In this document: positions 37,091-48,352 of the stretch, piece by piece
Layout of the letters: each line of letters starts with the position of its first letter
Position numbering within the stretch: position 1 is the stretch's first letter
NCBI RefSeq assembly: GCF_011045095.1
Contig: NZ_JAALDL010000017.1
Location: 38,782 to 102,781 of the forward strand
DNA from: Grimontia sedimenti
Lineage (GTDB): Bacteria; Pseudomonadota; Gammaproteobacteria; Enterobacterales; Vibrionaceae
Length of the DNA: 64,000 nucleotides
Reading direction: 5' to 3'
The notes under the pieces: model-generated
Seen by the model: only the letters and a program-made list of their open reading frames with translations
Database searches by the model: none
Told to the model about the DNA's origin: nothing
Made by a program: the position numbers and the translations under genes

Positions 37091-38722
37091 TTAGTCGAGC
37101 TGTGGGCCTGCTTTCACCAGCGCCTGACCTTCTGGGGTGTCAGTGTATTTCGCAAAGTTGTCGATAAAGCGTTTTGCCAAATCTTCGGCTTTGCTTTCCC
37201 ACTGCAGAGGGTCAACGTAGGTGTCACGAGGGTCCAGAATATCCGGATCGACATCGTGCAGCTTCACAGGCACTTCCAGATTGAATATTGGCACCACTTT
37301 GGTTTCAGCTTCTTCAATCGAACCGTCCAGAATCGCATCGATGATCGCGCGGGTATCTTTAATAGAAATACGCTTACCTGAGCCATTCCAGCCAGTGTTG
37401 ACCAGATATGCTTCTGCACCTGACGCTTCCATACGCTTCACCAGTACTTCTGCATACTTGGTTGGGTGTAAAGTCAGAAACGCATTGCCGAAGCACGCTG
37501 AGAAGGTTGGGGTTGGTTCGGTGATACCACGCTCAGTACCCGCCAGTTTGGCGGTGAAGCCCGCCAGGAAGTGGTACTTGGTTTGATCAGGCGTCAGTTT
37601 AGACACTGGTGGCAATACACCAAACGCATCGGCAGACAGGAAGATCACTTTGTTAGCATGGCCGCCTTTCGATACCGGCTTCACGATGTTTTCAATGTGG
37701 TAAAGCGGGTAAGAAACACGGGTATTTTCTGTTTTTGAACCGTCGTCGAAATCAATGGAGCCGTCGTTGCGAACGGTGACATTCTCGAGCAGTGCATCGC
37801 GACGAATCGCATTATAGATGTCTGGCTCAGCTTCTTTAGAGAGCTTGATGGTTTTTGCGTAACAGCCGCCTTCAAAGTTGAAGACACCGTTGTCATCCCA
37901 ACCGTGCTCATCATCGCCGATCAATGCGCGCTTTGGATCGGTTGAAAGCGTGGTTTTACCGGTACCGGACAGACCGAAGAAAATGGCCACGTCGCCATCT
38001 TTACCCATGTTGGCGGAGCAGTGCATAGAAGCAATGTCCTGAAGCGGAAGGAAGTAGTTCATCATCGCGAACATACCTTTCTTCATTTCACCGCCGTACC
38101 AGGTACCACCGATGAGCTGCATACGCTCAGTCAGGTTGAATACCGTGAAGTTTTCGGAGTTCAGACCATGCTCCTGCCACTTCTCGTTGACGCACTTCGC
38201 ACCGTTCATGACCACGAAATCAGGTTCAAAGTTTTCCAGCTCTTCTTCGGTTGGGCGGATAAACATGTTTTTCACGAAGTGTGCCTGCCAGGCCACTTCG
38301 GTGATCACGCGGATGCTCAGTCGGGTATCGGGGTTGGCGCCACAGTAACCATCAATCACAAACACACGTTTGCCTGATAGTTGGCGGGTAACGAGGGCTT
38401 TAAGGTCATCCCAGACGTGTTGGTCGATAGGTTTATTATCATTCGTTCCTTGATCTGACCACCACAGGGTGTTTTCGGTAGTGTTGTCGCGCACAATGTA
38501 TTTATCTTTGGGAGAACGACCGGTAAAAATCCCGGTATCGACAGCCACTGCGCCTAGCTCCGTTACAGTGCCTCTCTCAAATCCTTCCAGCTCCGGCTTT
38601 GTTTCTTCAACGAAAAGTTGTTCATAAGTAGGGTTACGAACAACCTCTTTAACATCGTGTATGCCGTGTTTTGACAAATCGACATTATTTGCAACCTTTT
38701 TTTCGACGTTCATGACAGTCAT
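37091..38722 (-). CDS. pckA: Phosphoenolpyruvate carboxykinase (ATP)
   Basis: The 543-residue enzyme makes phosphoenolpyruvate from oxaloacetate and ATP at the entry to gluconeogenesis. The kinase-1a motif [12 protein letters not shown], kinase-2 motif ([22 protein letters not shown] region) and the [13 protein letters not shown] segment are present. The frame opens at 38770, but the ATG at 38722 has AAGGAG upstream and matches the family length. pckA lies downstream of hslO, as in E. coli, but separated by a terminator and a 250-base leader region with no recognised gene. Confidence 0.97.
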   Translation of the reverse strand: MTVMNVEKKVANNVDLSKHGIHDVKEVVRNPTYEQLFVEETKPELEGFERGTVTELGAVAVDTGIFTGRSPKDKYIVRDNTTENTLWWSDQGTNDNKPIDQHVWDDLKALVTRQLSGKRVFVIDGYCGANPDTRLSIRVITEVAWQAHFVKNMFIRPTEEELENFEPDFVVMNGAKCVNEKWQEHGLNSENFTVFNLTERMQLIGGTWYGGEMKKGMFAMMNYFLPLQDIASMHCSANMGKDGDVAIFFGLSGTGKTTLSTDPKRALIGDDEHGWDDNGVFNFEGGCYAKTIKLSKEAEPDIYNAIRRDALLENVTVRNDGSIDFDDGSKTENTRVSYPLYHIENIVKPVSKGGHANKVIFLSADAFGVLPPVSKLTPDQTKYHFLAGFTAKLAGTERGITEPTPTFSACFGNAFLTLHPTKYAEVLVKRMEASGAEAYLVNTGWNGSGKRISIKDTRAIIDAILDGSIEEAETKVVPIFNLEVPVKLHDVDPDILDPRDTYVDPLQWESKAEDLAKRFIDNFAKYTDTPEGQALVKAGPQLD

Positions 38723-38970
38723 AGGTGCTCCTTGGGTAAGATGTAATGTAACTGTCGTCCATGCTAGCAACCTGAATTAGTCAATTCAGAGAGTTAACTC
38801 AAAAAATAACCACAAACAAATTAAGGGTTTGTAATAGTCTTAACCAGTCTGTACTTATAATATTACCGTCATGTTGCGTATGTGTGCCACACGAGATTGG
38901 TTATTATTTGTACAAAATTAAGGGGTTAGCATTCAGCGTACTTTTTTTGCGAAAAGTGGAAATTTGGTAG

Positions 38971-38995
38971 AAAAAAACCGGCTCAGAGGCCGGTT
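38971..38995 (-). terminator. Terminator of the hslRO unit
   Basis: On the minus strand a 7-bp stem AACCGGC/GCCGGTT with a six-base loop is followed by a T run, about 40 bases after the hslO stop. Confidence 0.85.
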
Positions 38996-39034
38996 TTTGT
39001 GGGATTTTTAACCATTAATTATTTAAGAAAATTA

Positions 39035-39910
39035 TTAATGCACAGCTTCTGATGAAGGACCGTTCTGGTCAAAAATTGCTGAAATATCAACAGAGTCGAA
39101 CTCGTAATCAGCACCGCAGTAGTCGCAATGAAGTTTGATATTTCCGGTCTCAGCGACCATTTTTTCAACTTCCTGACGCTCAATCGCAGCAATTGCAGAA
39201 GCGCTGCGCTCACGCGAGCATGAACACTTGAATGTCACACTTTTCGGCTCGTAGACTTTTACATTTTCTTGGTGGTAAAGACGGTATAACACTTCCTGCG
39301 CTTCCAGCGAGAACAGCTCTTCGTTTTTCACTGTCTCAGTCAGTTTTGCCAGATGGTCGAAATCGTCTTCTTTGCCCATGCCATCTGGCAGGATTTGCAG
39401 CAGCATACCGGCCGCCTTCGATTCGCCGTCTACTTTACCGGTACGCAGCCACAGACGGGTCTTCAATTGCTCAGAACGTGCGAAGTAGTCTTCCAGACAT
39501 TCCTGGAGCGTGTCACCTTCCAGACCCACGATGCCTTGGTAGCGCTCGCCTTGGTCTGGCTCGATGGTGATCACAATGTGACCTTTACCCATGAGTTCTG
39601 GCAAAGTTGCCGCTTCTGGCAGATCGCCATTCCAGCGCGCTGTACCACGTAATACTTGGTCATGATTACCGTTGATAACGATAAGTGACACTGGGCCATC
39701 ACCTTGGATTTGTACCGTAATACTGCCTTCAAACTTCAGTGTTGCTGTCAGCAGGCTGGTTGCGACCATCAGCTCGCCCAGCAGGTTTTTTACCGGTGCC
39801 GGATAGCTTTTGCTGCCCGTCAGCTGTTGGAATGAATCAGATAGTTGAACCAGTTCGCCGCGTACAGAGACGCCATCGAACAAGTAACGGTGCAGACTGT
39901 CTTGTGCCAT
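39035..39910 (-). CDS. hslO: Redox-regulated chaperone Hsp33
   Basis: The 291-residue protein is the ATP-independent holdase Hsp33. Its C-terminal zinc switch is present: CSC near residue 231 and CDYC about 32 residues later, the CxC-X27-32-CxxC pattern that unfolds on oxidation and exposes the client-binding surface. It protects proteins during oxidative heat or bleach stress. It lies 18 bases after hslR, in one operon. Confidence 0.96.
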   Translation of the reverse strand: MAQDSLHRYLFDGVSVRGELVQLSDSFQQLTGSKSYPAPVKNLLGELMVATSLLTATLKFEGSITVQIQGDGPVSLIVINGNHDQVLRGTARWNGDLPEAATLPELMGKGHIVITIEPDQGERYQGIVGLEGDTLQECLEDYFARSEQLKTRLWLRTGKVDGESKAAGMLLQILPDGMGKEDDFDHLAKLTETVKNEELFSLEAQEVLYRLYHQENVKVYEPKSVTFKCSCSRERSASAIAAIERQEVEKMVAETGNIKLHCDYCGADYEFDSVDISAIFDQNGPSSEAVH

Positions 39911-39928
39911 GGGATAACTTCTCCGGCG

Positions 39929-40339
39929 TTAATCGTTACTGTGTCTAAATTTGATAATATCGCGTCGCTGTTTTTTGTCAGGACGACGATCTGGACTTGG
40001 GTTGTGTGCATTCAGCTGACGCTCAAGGCTTCGTTGTTCCCTGCGCGACACGCTTTCCTTGGTTTCACTGTAAAGGGCCTGAGCCTCCGGCGCGCCGCGG
40101 CGACGCTCACTCAGTTGTTCGACGATGATGATTTTCTCATCAAAGCCTTGTCTCAGTTTGATCTCTGCGCCGATTTCTACCAGTTTGCTCGGTTTGGAAC
40201 GTTGGCCGTTGTAGTGAACCTTGCCACCATCAATCATATTTCTGGCGATGGTTCGGGTTTTATAAAAACGTGCCGCCCACAGCCATTTATCCAGCCTGAC
40301 CTGCAAATCCTGATCAAAATCGTTATCTTTCGAGCCCAC
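39929..40339 (-). CDS. hslR: Heat shock protein 15, ribosome-associated (Hsp15)
   Basis: A 136-residue S4-domain RNA-binding protein that binds stalled 50S subunits carrying nascent chains so they can be recycled. The family segment VRLDKWLWAARFYKTR is at residues 14-29, with the basic tail HNPSPDRRPDKKQRRD. The GTG at 40339 with AAGGAG upstream is preferred to the longer frame opening at 40402, whose extra residues have no family match. First gene of hslR-hslO. Confidence 0.92.
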   Translation of the reverse strand: MGSKDNDFDQDLQVRLDKWLWAARFYKTRTIARNMIDGGKVHYNGQRSKPSKLVEIGAEIKLRQGFDEKIIIVEQLSERRRGAPEAQALYSETKESVSRREQRSLERQLNAHNPSPDRRPDKKQRRDIIKFRHSND

Positions 40340-40615
40340 TAGACACTCCTTTACATTCGGGGGGCTAAACTTATCACGTTTGCTGAATACGATCAGCATC
40401 ACAATTCGAGCTCTTATATGGTGTTCATTCGTCTAACTTTCAAGCCGCAATGGAATCATTCAGACAAAAATCAGTTCTCACTTATCGGCAATGGACAAGA
40501 AAACAGGTAAATTGGTGAGTCAATTTCATATTCTTATTCTAAGGTGCCAAAAGGCATCAGATTGCGGCAATTGACTGAATGGCAATGAAGTGCCGATGTT
40601 TGTAACAGGAAAAAC

Positions 40616-41524
40616 ATGTCTTCGAATTTTGGGATAAAGCGCTTACCTGTCTGGGCGCAACCACAACTAGGAAAAGCGTTTCCGGCCGCGCTCGCGAAGT
40701 GGGTAACGCGTTTGCTGGTATTGATACTGGCATGGACGCTGGGAAGACTGGTATGGGTTTGGGTGCCCAATTCTGCGCCTGAAGCCGTTTCCGGTGCACC
40801 TGCTGCTGTGGCGACTGTTGTCGCACAGGGACCTGCTTATCAGCTCGACCAATTGATCAACCGTCACTTCTTTGGCCGATACAGCGCCAAAGCCGCTCCC
40901 GTTGAGAAAAAAACTGAACCTGTCGTCGAGGCTCCTCGTACCCGCCTGAATTTGACCTTGGTGGGTTTGGTTGCCAGTTCTGAACCTGATCGCGGTTTGG
41001 CTGTGATTGCTAACCGTGGCTCGCAAAAAACCTACGGTATTGGTGAAGCGATAGAGGGGACGCGGGTTATTCTTCGTCAGGTACAAACCGATCGCGTCAT
41101 TTTGCGAAACAATGGGCGTGATGAGGCGCTGATGCTAGCGGGGGTCGATTACAACCAGTCCAGTCCTGCTAAGACCCGCGCGCAAACCAGGCCGAATATT
41201 CCCCAAAACACTGGAAAGGCAGATCTGAGCAATGTGAAAGCAGAAATCATGAATAATCCGCAAGCATTGCTGAAATACATCACACTGTCTCAAGAGAGAA
41301 ACGAAGAAGGGCTGGTGGGATATCGCCTTGGGCCTGGTGGAGACAGCCGCCTGTTTGAGCAGGCTGGCCTTCAGTCTGGCGACGTTGCTGTAGGCATCAA
41401 TGGTGCTGACTTGACCAACCCGGCAGAAATGAACCGTATTTGGCAAAGCTTGTCTGATGCCTCTGAAATCAGCCTAACCGTCCAGCGTGACGGTCAATTG
41501 CACGAAATTTATATCGGTCTGTAA
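40616..41524 (+). CDS. gspC: Type II secretion protein GspC (EpsC)
   Basis: The 302-residue inner-membrane protein has one membrane helix (about residues 29-47), a periplasmic homology region (TRLNLTLVGLVAS to DEALML, about 107-170) that contacts the secretin, a linker and a C-terminal PDZ domain (YRLGPGGDSRLFEQAGLQ and on). It links the inner-membrane platform to GspD. It is the first gene of the gspC-N operon; the 276-base gap before it has TTGACT near 40568 but no clear -10. Confidence 0.95.
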   Translation: MSSNFGIKRLPVWAQPQLGKAFPAALAKWVTRLLVLILAWTLGRLVWVWVPNSAPEAVSGAPAAVATVVAQGPAYQLDQLINRHFFGRYSAKAAPVEKKTEPVVEAPRTRLNLTLVGLVASSEPDRGLAVIANRGSQKTYGIGEAIEGTRVILRQVQTDRVILRNNGRDEALMLAGVDYNQSSPAKTRAQTRPNIPQNTGKADLSNVKAEIMNNPQALLKYITLSQERNEEGLVGYRLGPGGDSRLFEQAGLQSGDVAVGINGADLTNPAEMNRIWQSLSDASEISLTVQRDGQLHEIYIGL

Positions 41525-41547
41525 CTGGACTGGAAACGGAGAACGAA

Positions 41548-43566
41548 GTGAATACGTGGAAAAAACGTAAAACATCCTGGTTAGTTGCAGGTGTGCTTGC
41601 CATGCAAAGCATGGGAGCTTGGGCTGCCGAATTCAGTGCCAGTTTTAAGGGAACAGATATCCAGGAATTTATCGAGATTGTCGGACGCAACCTCGAAAAG
41701 ACCATCATTGTTGACCCAGCGGTGCGCGGCAAAGTGAACGTGCGCAGCTACGACGTGCTGAATGAAGATCAGTACTACCAATTTTTCCTCAACGTACTGT
41801 CGGTTTACGGCTTTGCTGTGGTGGAAATGGAAAACGGTGTGCTGAAAGTGGTGCGTGACAAAGACGCCAAGCAATCGGCAATTCCTGTGGTGGGCGACAA
41901 TGACAATATTCAGGGCGACGCCGTTGTCACCCGAGTGGTCTCAGTGAAAAACGTCTCTGTGCGGGAATTGTCCCCGCTGCTGCGTCAGCTGATTGATAAC
42001 GCGGGTGCTGGTAACGTGGTTCACTACGACCCTGCGAATGTCATCATGATCACAGGCCGTGCAGCGGTGGTAAACCGCCTGGCAGACATCATTGAGCGTG
42101 TCGACCAGGCCGGTAATAAAGAAGTGGAAGTGGTTCACCTTAAGCATGCTTCAGCATCAGAAATGGTGCGCATCGTGGAAAGCCTGAACAAACAAGGCGA
42201 CGGCAAAAGCACGCCACAACTTCTCCAACCAAGTTTTGTCGCCGATGAGCGCACGAACTCTGTACTCATCTCCGGCGAGCCACAGGTGCGTGATCGCATC
42301 CGCCGTCTTATCAACCAACTTGACCGCGAAATGGCAACTGTTGGCAACAACCGTGTGATTTACCTTCGTTATGCCAAAGCCGAAGAAGTGGTCGATGTGC
42401 TTCAGGGCGTATCAGAAAACCTGATTGCAGAGAAGCAAGGTGGCCAGAAAAGCGCTACCGGTGTCGGCGGGGACGTGAAGATCTCGGCGCACAAAGGCAC
42501 TAACTCGCTGGTTATTACTGCGCCGCCAGACATTATGCGAGCGTTGGAAGGTGTGATTTCACAGCTTGATATTCGCCGTGCCCAAGTTCTGATTGAAGCC
42601 ATGATCGTCGAAATGTCAGAAAGCGACGGTGCAAACCTCGGTATTCAGTGGGGCTCACTGGACGGTGGTGGTATCCAGTTTGGTAATACTGGCGTACCAA
42701 TCACTAACTACCTGGCTGCGCAGGAAGAAGCGAAAGACAAGACAACGACAGAGTCGCGCTTCGACAACAATAACAACCTGGTTCAGGTGCCAATTACTGA
42801 GTCTGGCGACCCAACGGCGATTGCAGAAGTGCTGGGCGGTGTCAGTGGTCTTGCTGCCGGTGTAGTCTTCGGTGACTGGACCGCTCTGGTGACTGCAGTG
42901 TCGACCAACAGTGATTCCAACATCCTTTCTTCGCCAAGCCTGATGGTATTGGATAACGAAGAAGCTTCGTTCATCGTGGGTGAGGAAGTGCCTGTTGTGA
43001 CGGGCTCTGCCACAGGTTCCAACAACGACAACCCATTCCAGACCGTTGAGCGTAAAGATGTCGGTGTGAAACTCAAGATCACTCCGCAAATCAACGAAGG
43101 TGATTCTGTACAGCTCAACATCGAACAGGAAATCTCGAACGTACTGGGCGCAAGCGGCGCCGTCGATATCCGCTTTGGTAAGCGTCAAATCAACACCTCG
43201 GTACTGGCGGCTGATCAACAGATGATTGTACTGAGTGGTCTGATTGACGAGCAAACCAACGAGAGTGAGCAGAAAGTACCTTTGCTGGGTGATATCCCGA
43301 TTCTTGGCCACCTGTTCAAATCAACCTCGTCAGGCAAAACCAAGCGTAATCTGATGCTGTTTATCAAGCCGACTATCATCCGCACCGGTCTGACTGCAGA
43401 TGGCATCACACAGCGTAAGTACAACTACATCCGCGCCGAGCAGATTTTCCGTGCGCAGGAAGAAGTGAAGTTGATGCCGGGCGTGACAACACCAGTACTG
43501 CCGGAGTTTGGCGCTGATTTGACCATGCCTGCGGAAGTGCGCGCCATCATGGCTGAGCTGAGGTAA
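41548..43566 (+). CDS. gspD: Type II secretion secretin GspD (EpsD)
   Basis: The 672-residue secretin has a signal peptide (cleavage after GAWA, residue 26), N0 to N3 periplasmic domains, a secretin core with the [11 protein letters not shown] gate region and the [14 protein letters not shown] motif, and a C-terminal S-domain-like tail for the pilotin. It forms the outer-membrane channel through which folded exoproteins leave. The start codon is GTG at 41548 after CGGAGAAC. Confidence 0.97.
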   Translation: MNTWKKRKTSWLVAGVLAMQSMGAWAAEFSASFKGTDIQEFIEIVGRNLEKTIIVDPAVRGKVNVRSYDVLNEDQYYQFFLNVLSVYGFAVVEMENGVLKVVRDKDAKQSAIPVVGDNDNIQGDAVVTRVVSVKNVSVRELSPLLRQLIDNAGAGNVVHYDPANVIMITGRAAVVNRLADIIERVDQAGNKEVEVVHLKHASASEMVRIVESLNKQGDGKSTPQLLQPSFVADERTNSVLISGEPQVRDRIRRLINQLDREMATVGNNRVIYLRYAKAEEVVDVLQGVSENLIAEKQGGQKSATGVGGDVKISAHKGTNSLVITAPPDIMRALEGVISQLDIRRAQVLIEAMIVEMSESDGANLGIQWGSLDGGGIQFGNTGVPITNYLAAQEEAKDKTTTESRFDNNNNLVQVPITESGDPTAIAEVLGGVSGLAAGVVFGDWTALVTAVSTNSDSNILSSPSLMVLDNEEASFIVGEEVPVVTGSATGSNNDNPFQTVERKDVGVKLKITPQINEGDSVQLNIEQEISNVLGASGAVDIRFGKRQINTSVLAADQQMIVLSGLIDEQTNESEQKVPLLGDIPILGHLFKSTSSGKTKRNLMLFIKPTIIRTGLTADGITQRKYNYIRAEQIFRAQEEVKLMPGVTTPVLPEFGADLTMPAEVRAIMAELR

Positions 43567-43570
43567 GGCC

Positions 43571-45106
43571 ATGGAATTGCTGTCTCAGGATACGGAAGTC
43601 GAAGCAGAACTGGCTCAGGACCTTAATGCCCCAATGGTAGCCACAAGACTGCCTTTTGGCTTTGCCAAGCGCCATGGCGTGATGGTGGAGCGAACAGAGA
43701 ATGGTTTCCTGCTGTACTACCGTGACCAGCCAAAGCCTGCGGTGCTCAACGAAGTACGCCGCGTTCTCGGTCATGGCTTTACACCGATCCAGCTGCGCTC
43801 AGAAGATTTCGAGCCTAAGCTGACCCAGCTTTACCAGCGTGACTCTTCCGAAGCTCAGCAATTGATGGAAGACATCGGCGCTGACAGTGACGATTTCTTT
43901 GCGCTGGCTGAAGAGCTGCCGCAGAGCGAGGATTTGCTGGAATCGGAAGATGATGCGCCAATCATCAAGCTCATCAACGCCATGCTCGGCGAGGCCATTA
44001 AAGAAACGGCTTCGGATATCCATATCGAAACTTTCGAAAAGAGCCTGTCTATCCGTTTCCGTGTGGATGGTGTACTGCGTGAGGTATTAAGTCCTAGCCG
44101 CAAGCTGGCGCCGCTGTTGGTGTCGCGTATCAAGGTTATGGCGCGACTCGATATTGCAGAGAAACGTGTTCCACAGGATGGCCGTATTTCACTGCGCATC
44201 GGTGGACGTGCTGTAGATGTGCGTGTTTCGACCATGCCTTCATCTCACGGCGAGCGTGTAGTGCTGCGTCTTCTCGATAAAAACGCTACCCAACTTGATC
44301 TGGAAAGTCTGGGTATGACTCCGGCGGTTCACGACAACTTCCAGCATCTTATCAAACGCCCGCACGGCATTTTGCTGGTGACCGGTCCGACAGGTTCGGG
44401 TAAATCGACCACGCTGTATGCAGGTCTGACTGAGCTTAACAGTGCGGAGCGAAACATTCTGACGGTCGAAGACCCTATCGAATTTGATATCGATGGCATC
44501 GGCCAGACACAGGTGAACACCAAAGTTGATATGACCTTCGCCCGTGGTCTGCGCGCCATTTTGCGTCAGGACCCGGATGTGGTGATGGTTGGTGAGATCC
44601 GCGACCTTGAAACCGCGCAAATCGCGGTGCAGGCGTCACTGACGGGCCACCTCGTGATGTCGACCCTTCACACCAATACCGCAGTCGGTGCAGTGACCCG
44701 TCTTCGTGATATGGGTATTGAGCCTTTCCTTGTGTCTTCCTCTTTGCTTGGCGTGCTGGCACAACGATTGGTGCGTACCCTGTGTCCGGATTGTAAAGAA
44801 CCTTACGAAGCGGATGCTCAAAGCAAAGCCTGGTTTGAGTTGTCAGAAAGCGAACCGTTGACACTTTACAAAGCCAAGGGCTGTAAGAAGTGTAATCATA
44901 AAGGCTATCGCGGCCGTACCGGTATCCACGAGCTTCTTGTCGTTGATACCCAGGTGCAGGAGCTCATCCATAACGAAGCGGGTGAGCAGGCGATTGAACG
45001 TTATGTTCGCGAGTCCACGCCGAGTATCCGTGCTGATGGCCTGATGAAAGTTCGCAAGGGCCAGACCACGCTGGAAGAAGTCCTGCGTGTGACGCGGGAG
45101 GGCTAA
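43571..45106 (+). CDS. gspE: Type II secretion ATPase GspE (EpsE)
   Basis: A 511-residue cytoplasmic hexameric ATPase. The N-terminal domain binds GspL; the motor domain has Walker [13 protein letters not shown], the Asp and His boxes, Walker B ([13 protein letters not shown]) and a tetracysteine zinc site (CPDC and CKKC, near residues 397 and 434). It powers pseudopilus assembly. It starts four bases after the gspD stop, and its TAA overlaps the gspF ATG by one base. Confidence 0.97.
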   Translation: MELLSQDTEVEAELAQDLNAPMVATRLPFGFAKRHGVMVERTENGFLLYYRDQPKPAVLNEVRRVLGHGFTPIQLRSEDFEPKLTQLYQRDSSEAQQLMEDIGADSDDFFALAEELPQSEDLLESEDDAPIIKLINAMLGEAIKETASDIHIETFEKSLSIRFRVDGVLREVLSPSRKLAPLLVSRIKVMARLDIAEKRVPQDGRISLRIGGRAVDVRVSTMPSSHGERVVLRLLDKNATQLDLESLGMTPAVHDNFQHLIKRPHGILLVTGPTGSGKSTTLYAGLTELNSAERNILTVEDPIEFDIDGIGQTQVNTKVDMTFARGLRAILRQDPDVVMVGEIRDLETAQIAVQASLTGHLVMSTLHTNTAVGAVTRLRDMGIEPFLVSSSLLGVLAQRLVRTLCPDCKEPYEADAQSKAWFELSESEPLTLYKAKGCKKCNHKGYRGRTGIHELLVVDTQVQELIHNEAGEQAIERYVRESTPSIRADGLMKVRKGQTTLEEVLRVTREG

Positions 45107-46326
45107 TGGCAGCGTTTGAATACAAAGCGTTAAATGCCAAAGGCCGCACCGTAAAAGGCGTTATTGAAGCAGACACAGCGCGTCAGGCGCGTCAGATGCT
45201 GCGCGAGAAGTCGTTGGTGCCGATGGAAGTGGCGCAAACGCACGAAAAAGAGCAGCAAAAACAATCTGCCTCTGTCGGCTTCAAACGTGGGATCAGTACC
45301 AATGAACTGGCGCTGTTGACCCGTCAGCTTGCGACCCTGGTGCAGGCTGCCATGCCATTGGAAGAATGTATCAAAGCTGTTGCCGACCAATCGGAAAAGC
45401 AGCGACTCAAGAACATGCTCACCGGCGTGCGTGCAAGGGTGGTCGAAGGCTACACGCTTTCTGACAGCCTTGGCGATTACCCTCATGTGTTTGACCAACT
45501 GTTCCGCGCCATGGTGGCGGCCGGTGAGAAATCCGGTCATCTCGGCCCTGTGCTTGAGCGTCTCGCCGATTACGTGGAAAACCGCCAGCAAGTGAAGAAC
45601 AAACTGATTCAGGCCATGGTTTACCCCATGGTACTGACGGTCGCTGCGATCGGTATCGTTGCCTTTTTGCTGGCAACCGTGGTGCCGGACATCGTGGGCC
45701 AGTTCCTGCAAACTGGGGCTGAGCTGCCAAACATCACCAAGATATTGCTCGCGGCGAGCGATTTCGTCACCAATTGGGGACTGTTGGTGCTGGGTGTCTC
45801 GGTGGCTTTGTTCGTACTGTTCCGTGTGATGCTCAGAAACGCAGAGCGGCGCCTAGGCTGGGATAGAAGCGTACTTGGTATGCCTGTGGTTGGGCGGGTT
45901 GCGCGGGGGCTGAATACCTCACGCTTTGCCCGTACTCTGTCGATTTGTACTTCAAGCGCCATTCCCCTGTTGGATGGGATGAAGGTTGCGGCAGACGTGA
46001 TGACCAATACCTGGGTGAAAAGTAAAGTTCTGGAAGCGTCTGATCGCGTCCGGGAAGGGGCGAGCCTTAGGGTATCGCTGGAAAAGTCGAAACTGTTTCC
46101 ACCCATGATGTTACACATGATTGCCAGTGGTGAGCGAAGTGGTGAGCTTGAGCAAATGCTGACCCGCGCGGCTGACAATCAGGACAGAGACTTCGAATCT
46201 CAGGTCAATATCGCACTGGGGATCTTCGGGCCTTTGCTCATCATTGTGATGGCGCTAATCGTACTGTTTATTGTCGTGGCAACCTTAATGCCAATTATCC
46301 AGCTCAACAATATCGTGGGCGTGTAA
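45106..46326 (+). CDS. gspF: Type II secretion platform protein GspF (EpsF)
   Basis: The 406-residue polytopic inner-membrane protein has two repeated cytoplasmic GspF domains (about residues 70-195 and 275-395) with three membrane segments (near 170-190, 220-240 and 375-400). It is the central platform of the pseudopilus motor. The FxYxALxxxGRxxxG-type start is present. Confidence 0.96.
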   Translation: MAAFEYKALNAKGRTVKGVIEADTARQARQMLREKSLVPMEVAQTHEKEQQKQSASVGFKRGISTNELALLTRQLATLVQAAMPLEECIKAVADQSEKQRLKNMLTGVRARVVEGYTLSDSLGDYPHVFDQLFRAMVAAGEKSGHLGPVLERLADYVENRQQVKNKLIQAMVYPMVLTVAAIGIVAFLLATVVPDIVGQFLQTGAELPNITKILLAASDFVTNWGLLVLGVSVALFVLFRVMLRNAERRLGWDRSVLGMPVVGRVARGLNTSRFARTLSICTSSAIPLLDGMKVAADVMTNTWVKSKVLEASDRVREGASLRVSLEKSKLFPPMMLHMIASGERSGELEQMLTRAADNQDRDFESQVNIALGIFGPLLIIVMALIVLFIVVATLMPIIQLNNIVGV

Positions 46327-46370
46327 CCACAACTCGCTGCCAAGCAGTGTTTTTTCAGGAGAGATAGAAA

Positions 46371-46808
46371 ATGCAACGTCGTCAACAGGGCTTCACCCTG
46401 CTGGAAATCATGGTTGTTATCGTTATTTTGGGTGTACTGGCAAGTTTGGTGGTACCAAACCTGCTGGGTAACAAAGACAAAGCTGACCAACAAAAAGCCG
46501 TCACTGATATCAGTGCACTGGAAAATGCGCTGGATATGTACCGCCTAGATAACAGCGTTTACCCAACCACCGATCAGGGCCTGGATGCATTGGTGTCAAA
46601 ACCGTCTTCGTCGCCAGAGCCGCGTAACTACCGTCAGGATGGTTACATCAAACGTCTGCCACAAGACCCTTGGGGCAACCAGTACCAATACCTGAATCCG
46701 GGTGAGCACGGTACAGTCGATATCTTCACGCTGGGTGCTGATGGTCAGGAAGGCGGTGAAGGCGTGAATCAGGACATCGGCAACTGGAACATGCTGGACA
46801 TCAACTAA
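46371..46808 (+). CDS. gspG: Major pseudopilin GspG (EpsG)
   Basis: A 145-residue prepilin with a short basic leader MQRRQQG, cleavage before FTLLE and Glu at mature position 5. The C-terminal half carries calcium-binding loop residues typical of GspG (LGADGQEGGEG). It is the main subunit of the pseudopilus and is processed by a prepilin peptidase encoded elsewhere, as no gspO lies in this operon. Confidence 0.97.
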   Translation: MQRRQQGFTLLEIMVVIVILGVLASLVVPNLLGNKDKADQQKAVTDISALENALDMYRLDNSVYPTTDQGLDALVSKPSSSPEPRNYRQDGYIKRLPQDPWGNQYQYLNPGEHGTVDIFTLGADGQEGGEGVNQDIGNWNMLDIN

Positions 46809-46811
46809 TCG

Positions 46812-47368
46812 ATGAGAAGAGGGCGCCGTCCGGGTTTACGTTGCTGGAAATCCTGCTGGTGATGGTGCTGCTGGCAATCAGTGCTGTCATCGTGGTGCCC
46901 AATCTTCCACAAAACAAAAGTGATGAAGCCAAGGAAGAAGCCCAGCGCTTCTTCCAGCTCATTCAGCTTTGGACAGAGCAGTCCTTGCTGACAGGGCAGA
47001 CGTTTGGCCTCAACGTTGAAAAAGACGGTTACCAGCTTCTTCGCCTGACCCGTGAGGATTGGGAGCCAGTAGAGCAAGAGCGAAACATTACGTCCGTTAC
47101 CTTGCCTGAAGGACTGGTGCTTGATTTAGAAGTCAGTGGCTTTGTGTCTGAAGAAGATCGTCTGTTCGACAGAGAAAGCCTGTTCGACGAAGAGATGTTT
47201 GCGGACGAGGAGAACAAACCGCCCCAGCCTCAGGTTGTCCTGATGGGGAACGGTGAAATTATTCCATTTACCCTGACCATTGTGGCGGACAAAAAGCGCC
47301 TCTGGCAGGTGAAAGGCAATGATGTGGCAACATTCGAAGTGAAGAACTTGAATGAGGATAAAGAGTGA
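46812..47368 (+). pseudogene. gspH: Minor pseudopilin GspH (EpsH), leader out of frame
   Basis: From 46832 onward the frame reads GFTLLEILLVMVLLA and continues as a full minor pseudopilin with the LFDEEMFADE segment seen in EpsH. No usable start is in frame upstream of the cleavage site: the only ATG, at 46812, four bases after gspG, is out of frame by one. One extra G in the GGG run 46821-46823 would give leader MRRGAPSG and a 185-residue protein. A TTG at 46841 is in frame but lies inside the mature helix. Probably a base-calling error in a working gene; otherwise a recent mutation. Confidence 0.82.
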
Positions 47369-47727
47369 GAAAGCGTCGCGGCTTTACCCTCATTGAAGTC
47401 TTGGTAGCCATGGCGGTATTTGCCGTGGCGGCAATGGCGGTGCTTAATGCCACCGGCCAACATGTTAATTCTTTGGGCGTATTGGAAGAAAAAACCTTTG
47501 CGTCCATGGTGGCAGACAATCAGTTGGCGCTGTTTGTGCTGGAAGACAAACCAGTGACATCGGCGAAAAATGGCAGCACGAAAATGGCTGGGCGCGAGTG
47601 GTTCTGGACGGTGAAACCTATTCCGACCTCTGACAACCTGCTTCGGGCGGTAGATGTGATTGTCTGGGCGGATGAGCGTCGTCAAGGCTCTCTGGTATCG
47701 GTGAGGACCTATGTGCCTGCGAACTAA
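47365..47727 (+). CDS. gspI: Minor pseudopilin GspI (EpsI)
   Basis: A 120-residue prepilin with leader MRKRRG and cleavage before FTLIEVLVAMAVFA. GspI starts the tip complex with GspJ and GspK. The start is a GTG overlapping the gspH TGA, with GAGGA upstream. Confidence 0.95.
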   Translation: MRKRRGFTLIEVLVAMAVFAVAAMAVLNATGQHVNSLGVLEEKTFASMVADNQLALFVLEDKPVTSAKNGSTKMAGREWFWTVKPIPTSDNLLRAVDVIVWADERRQGSLVSVRTYVPAN

Positions 47728-48352
47728 GAGAGCGAAGGGTTTTACCCTGATTGAAGTGCTGCTGGCGTTGATGATTTTCGCCACCCTGAGTCTGGCGGCG
47801 AATCAGATTTTCCGGAACGTCATTAACAGCAACATACAGACAGAAGAAGTGGGCAATGCACTAAAAAGCCTGCAACGCACACTATTAATTATGGACAGCG
47901 ACTTCCGTCAGATGCTGGCACGCCAATACCGAAATGGTGGCGACGAAGCCAAAGAAACTTTGTTGGAATTTGGTGACGATTTACTGGATTCAGAATCGCA
48001 GGGGATCCGATTTGTACGCGGTGGCTGGATTAACCCACAACAGCTTTTCCCGCGTGGAGAAGTGGTGAAGGTGGGTTACCGCATTCAGGATGACACACTG
48101 GAACGCATTCGCTGGATGTACCCAGATGACAGCTCCGCGACGGAACCTGCTTCCATGCCTTTGCTTGAGGGTGTGACAGACATTAAGTTTGAGGTGCAGG
48201 GCTCAGATGGATGGAAACGCGATTGGGACACGCCGCTCGAAATGCCAAAAGCCATCCGGGTGACGTTGGATACCGAGCGCTATGGTGAGCTAACCCGTAT
48301 TTATCTGCTGCCAGGACAAACTCTGGCACCGCCGGTGGGGAATACGCCATGA
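47711..48352 (+). CDS. gspJ: Minor pseudopilin GspJ (EpsJ)
   Basis: A 213-residue prepilin with leader ending AKG before FTLIEVLLALMIFA. Part of the GspI-J-K pseudopilus tip. The ATG, with GAGGA upstream, overlaps the end of gspI by 17 bases. Confidence 0.95.
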   Translation: MCLRTKRAKGFTLIEVLLALMIFATLSLAANQIFRNVINSNIQTEEVGNALKSLQRTLLIMDSDFRQMLARQYRNGGDEAKETLLEFGDDLLDSESQGIRFVRGGWINPQQLFPRGEVVKVGYRIQDDTLERIRWMYPDDSSATEPASMPLLEGVTDIKFEVQGSDGWKRDWDTPLEMPKAIRVTLDTERYGELTRIYLLPGQTLAPPVGNTP

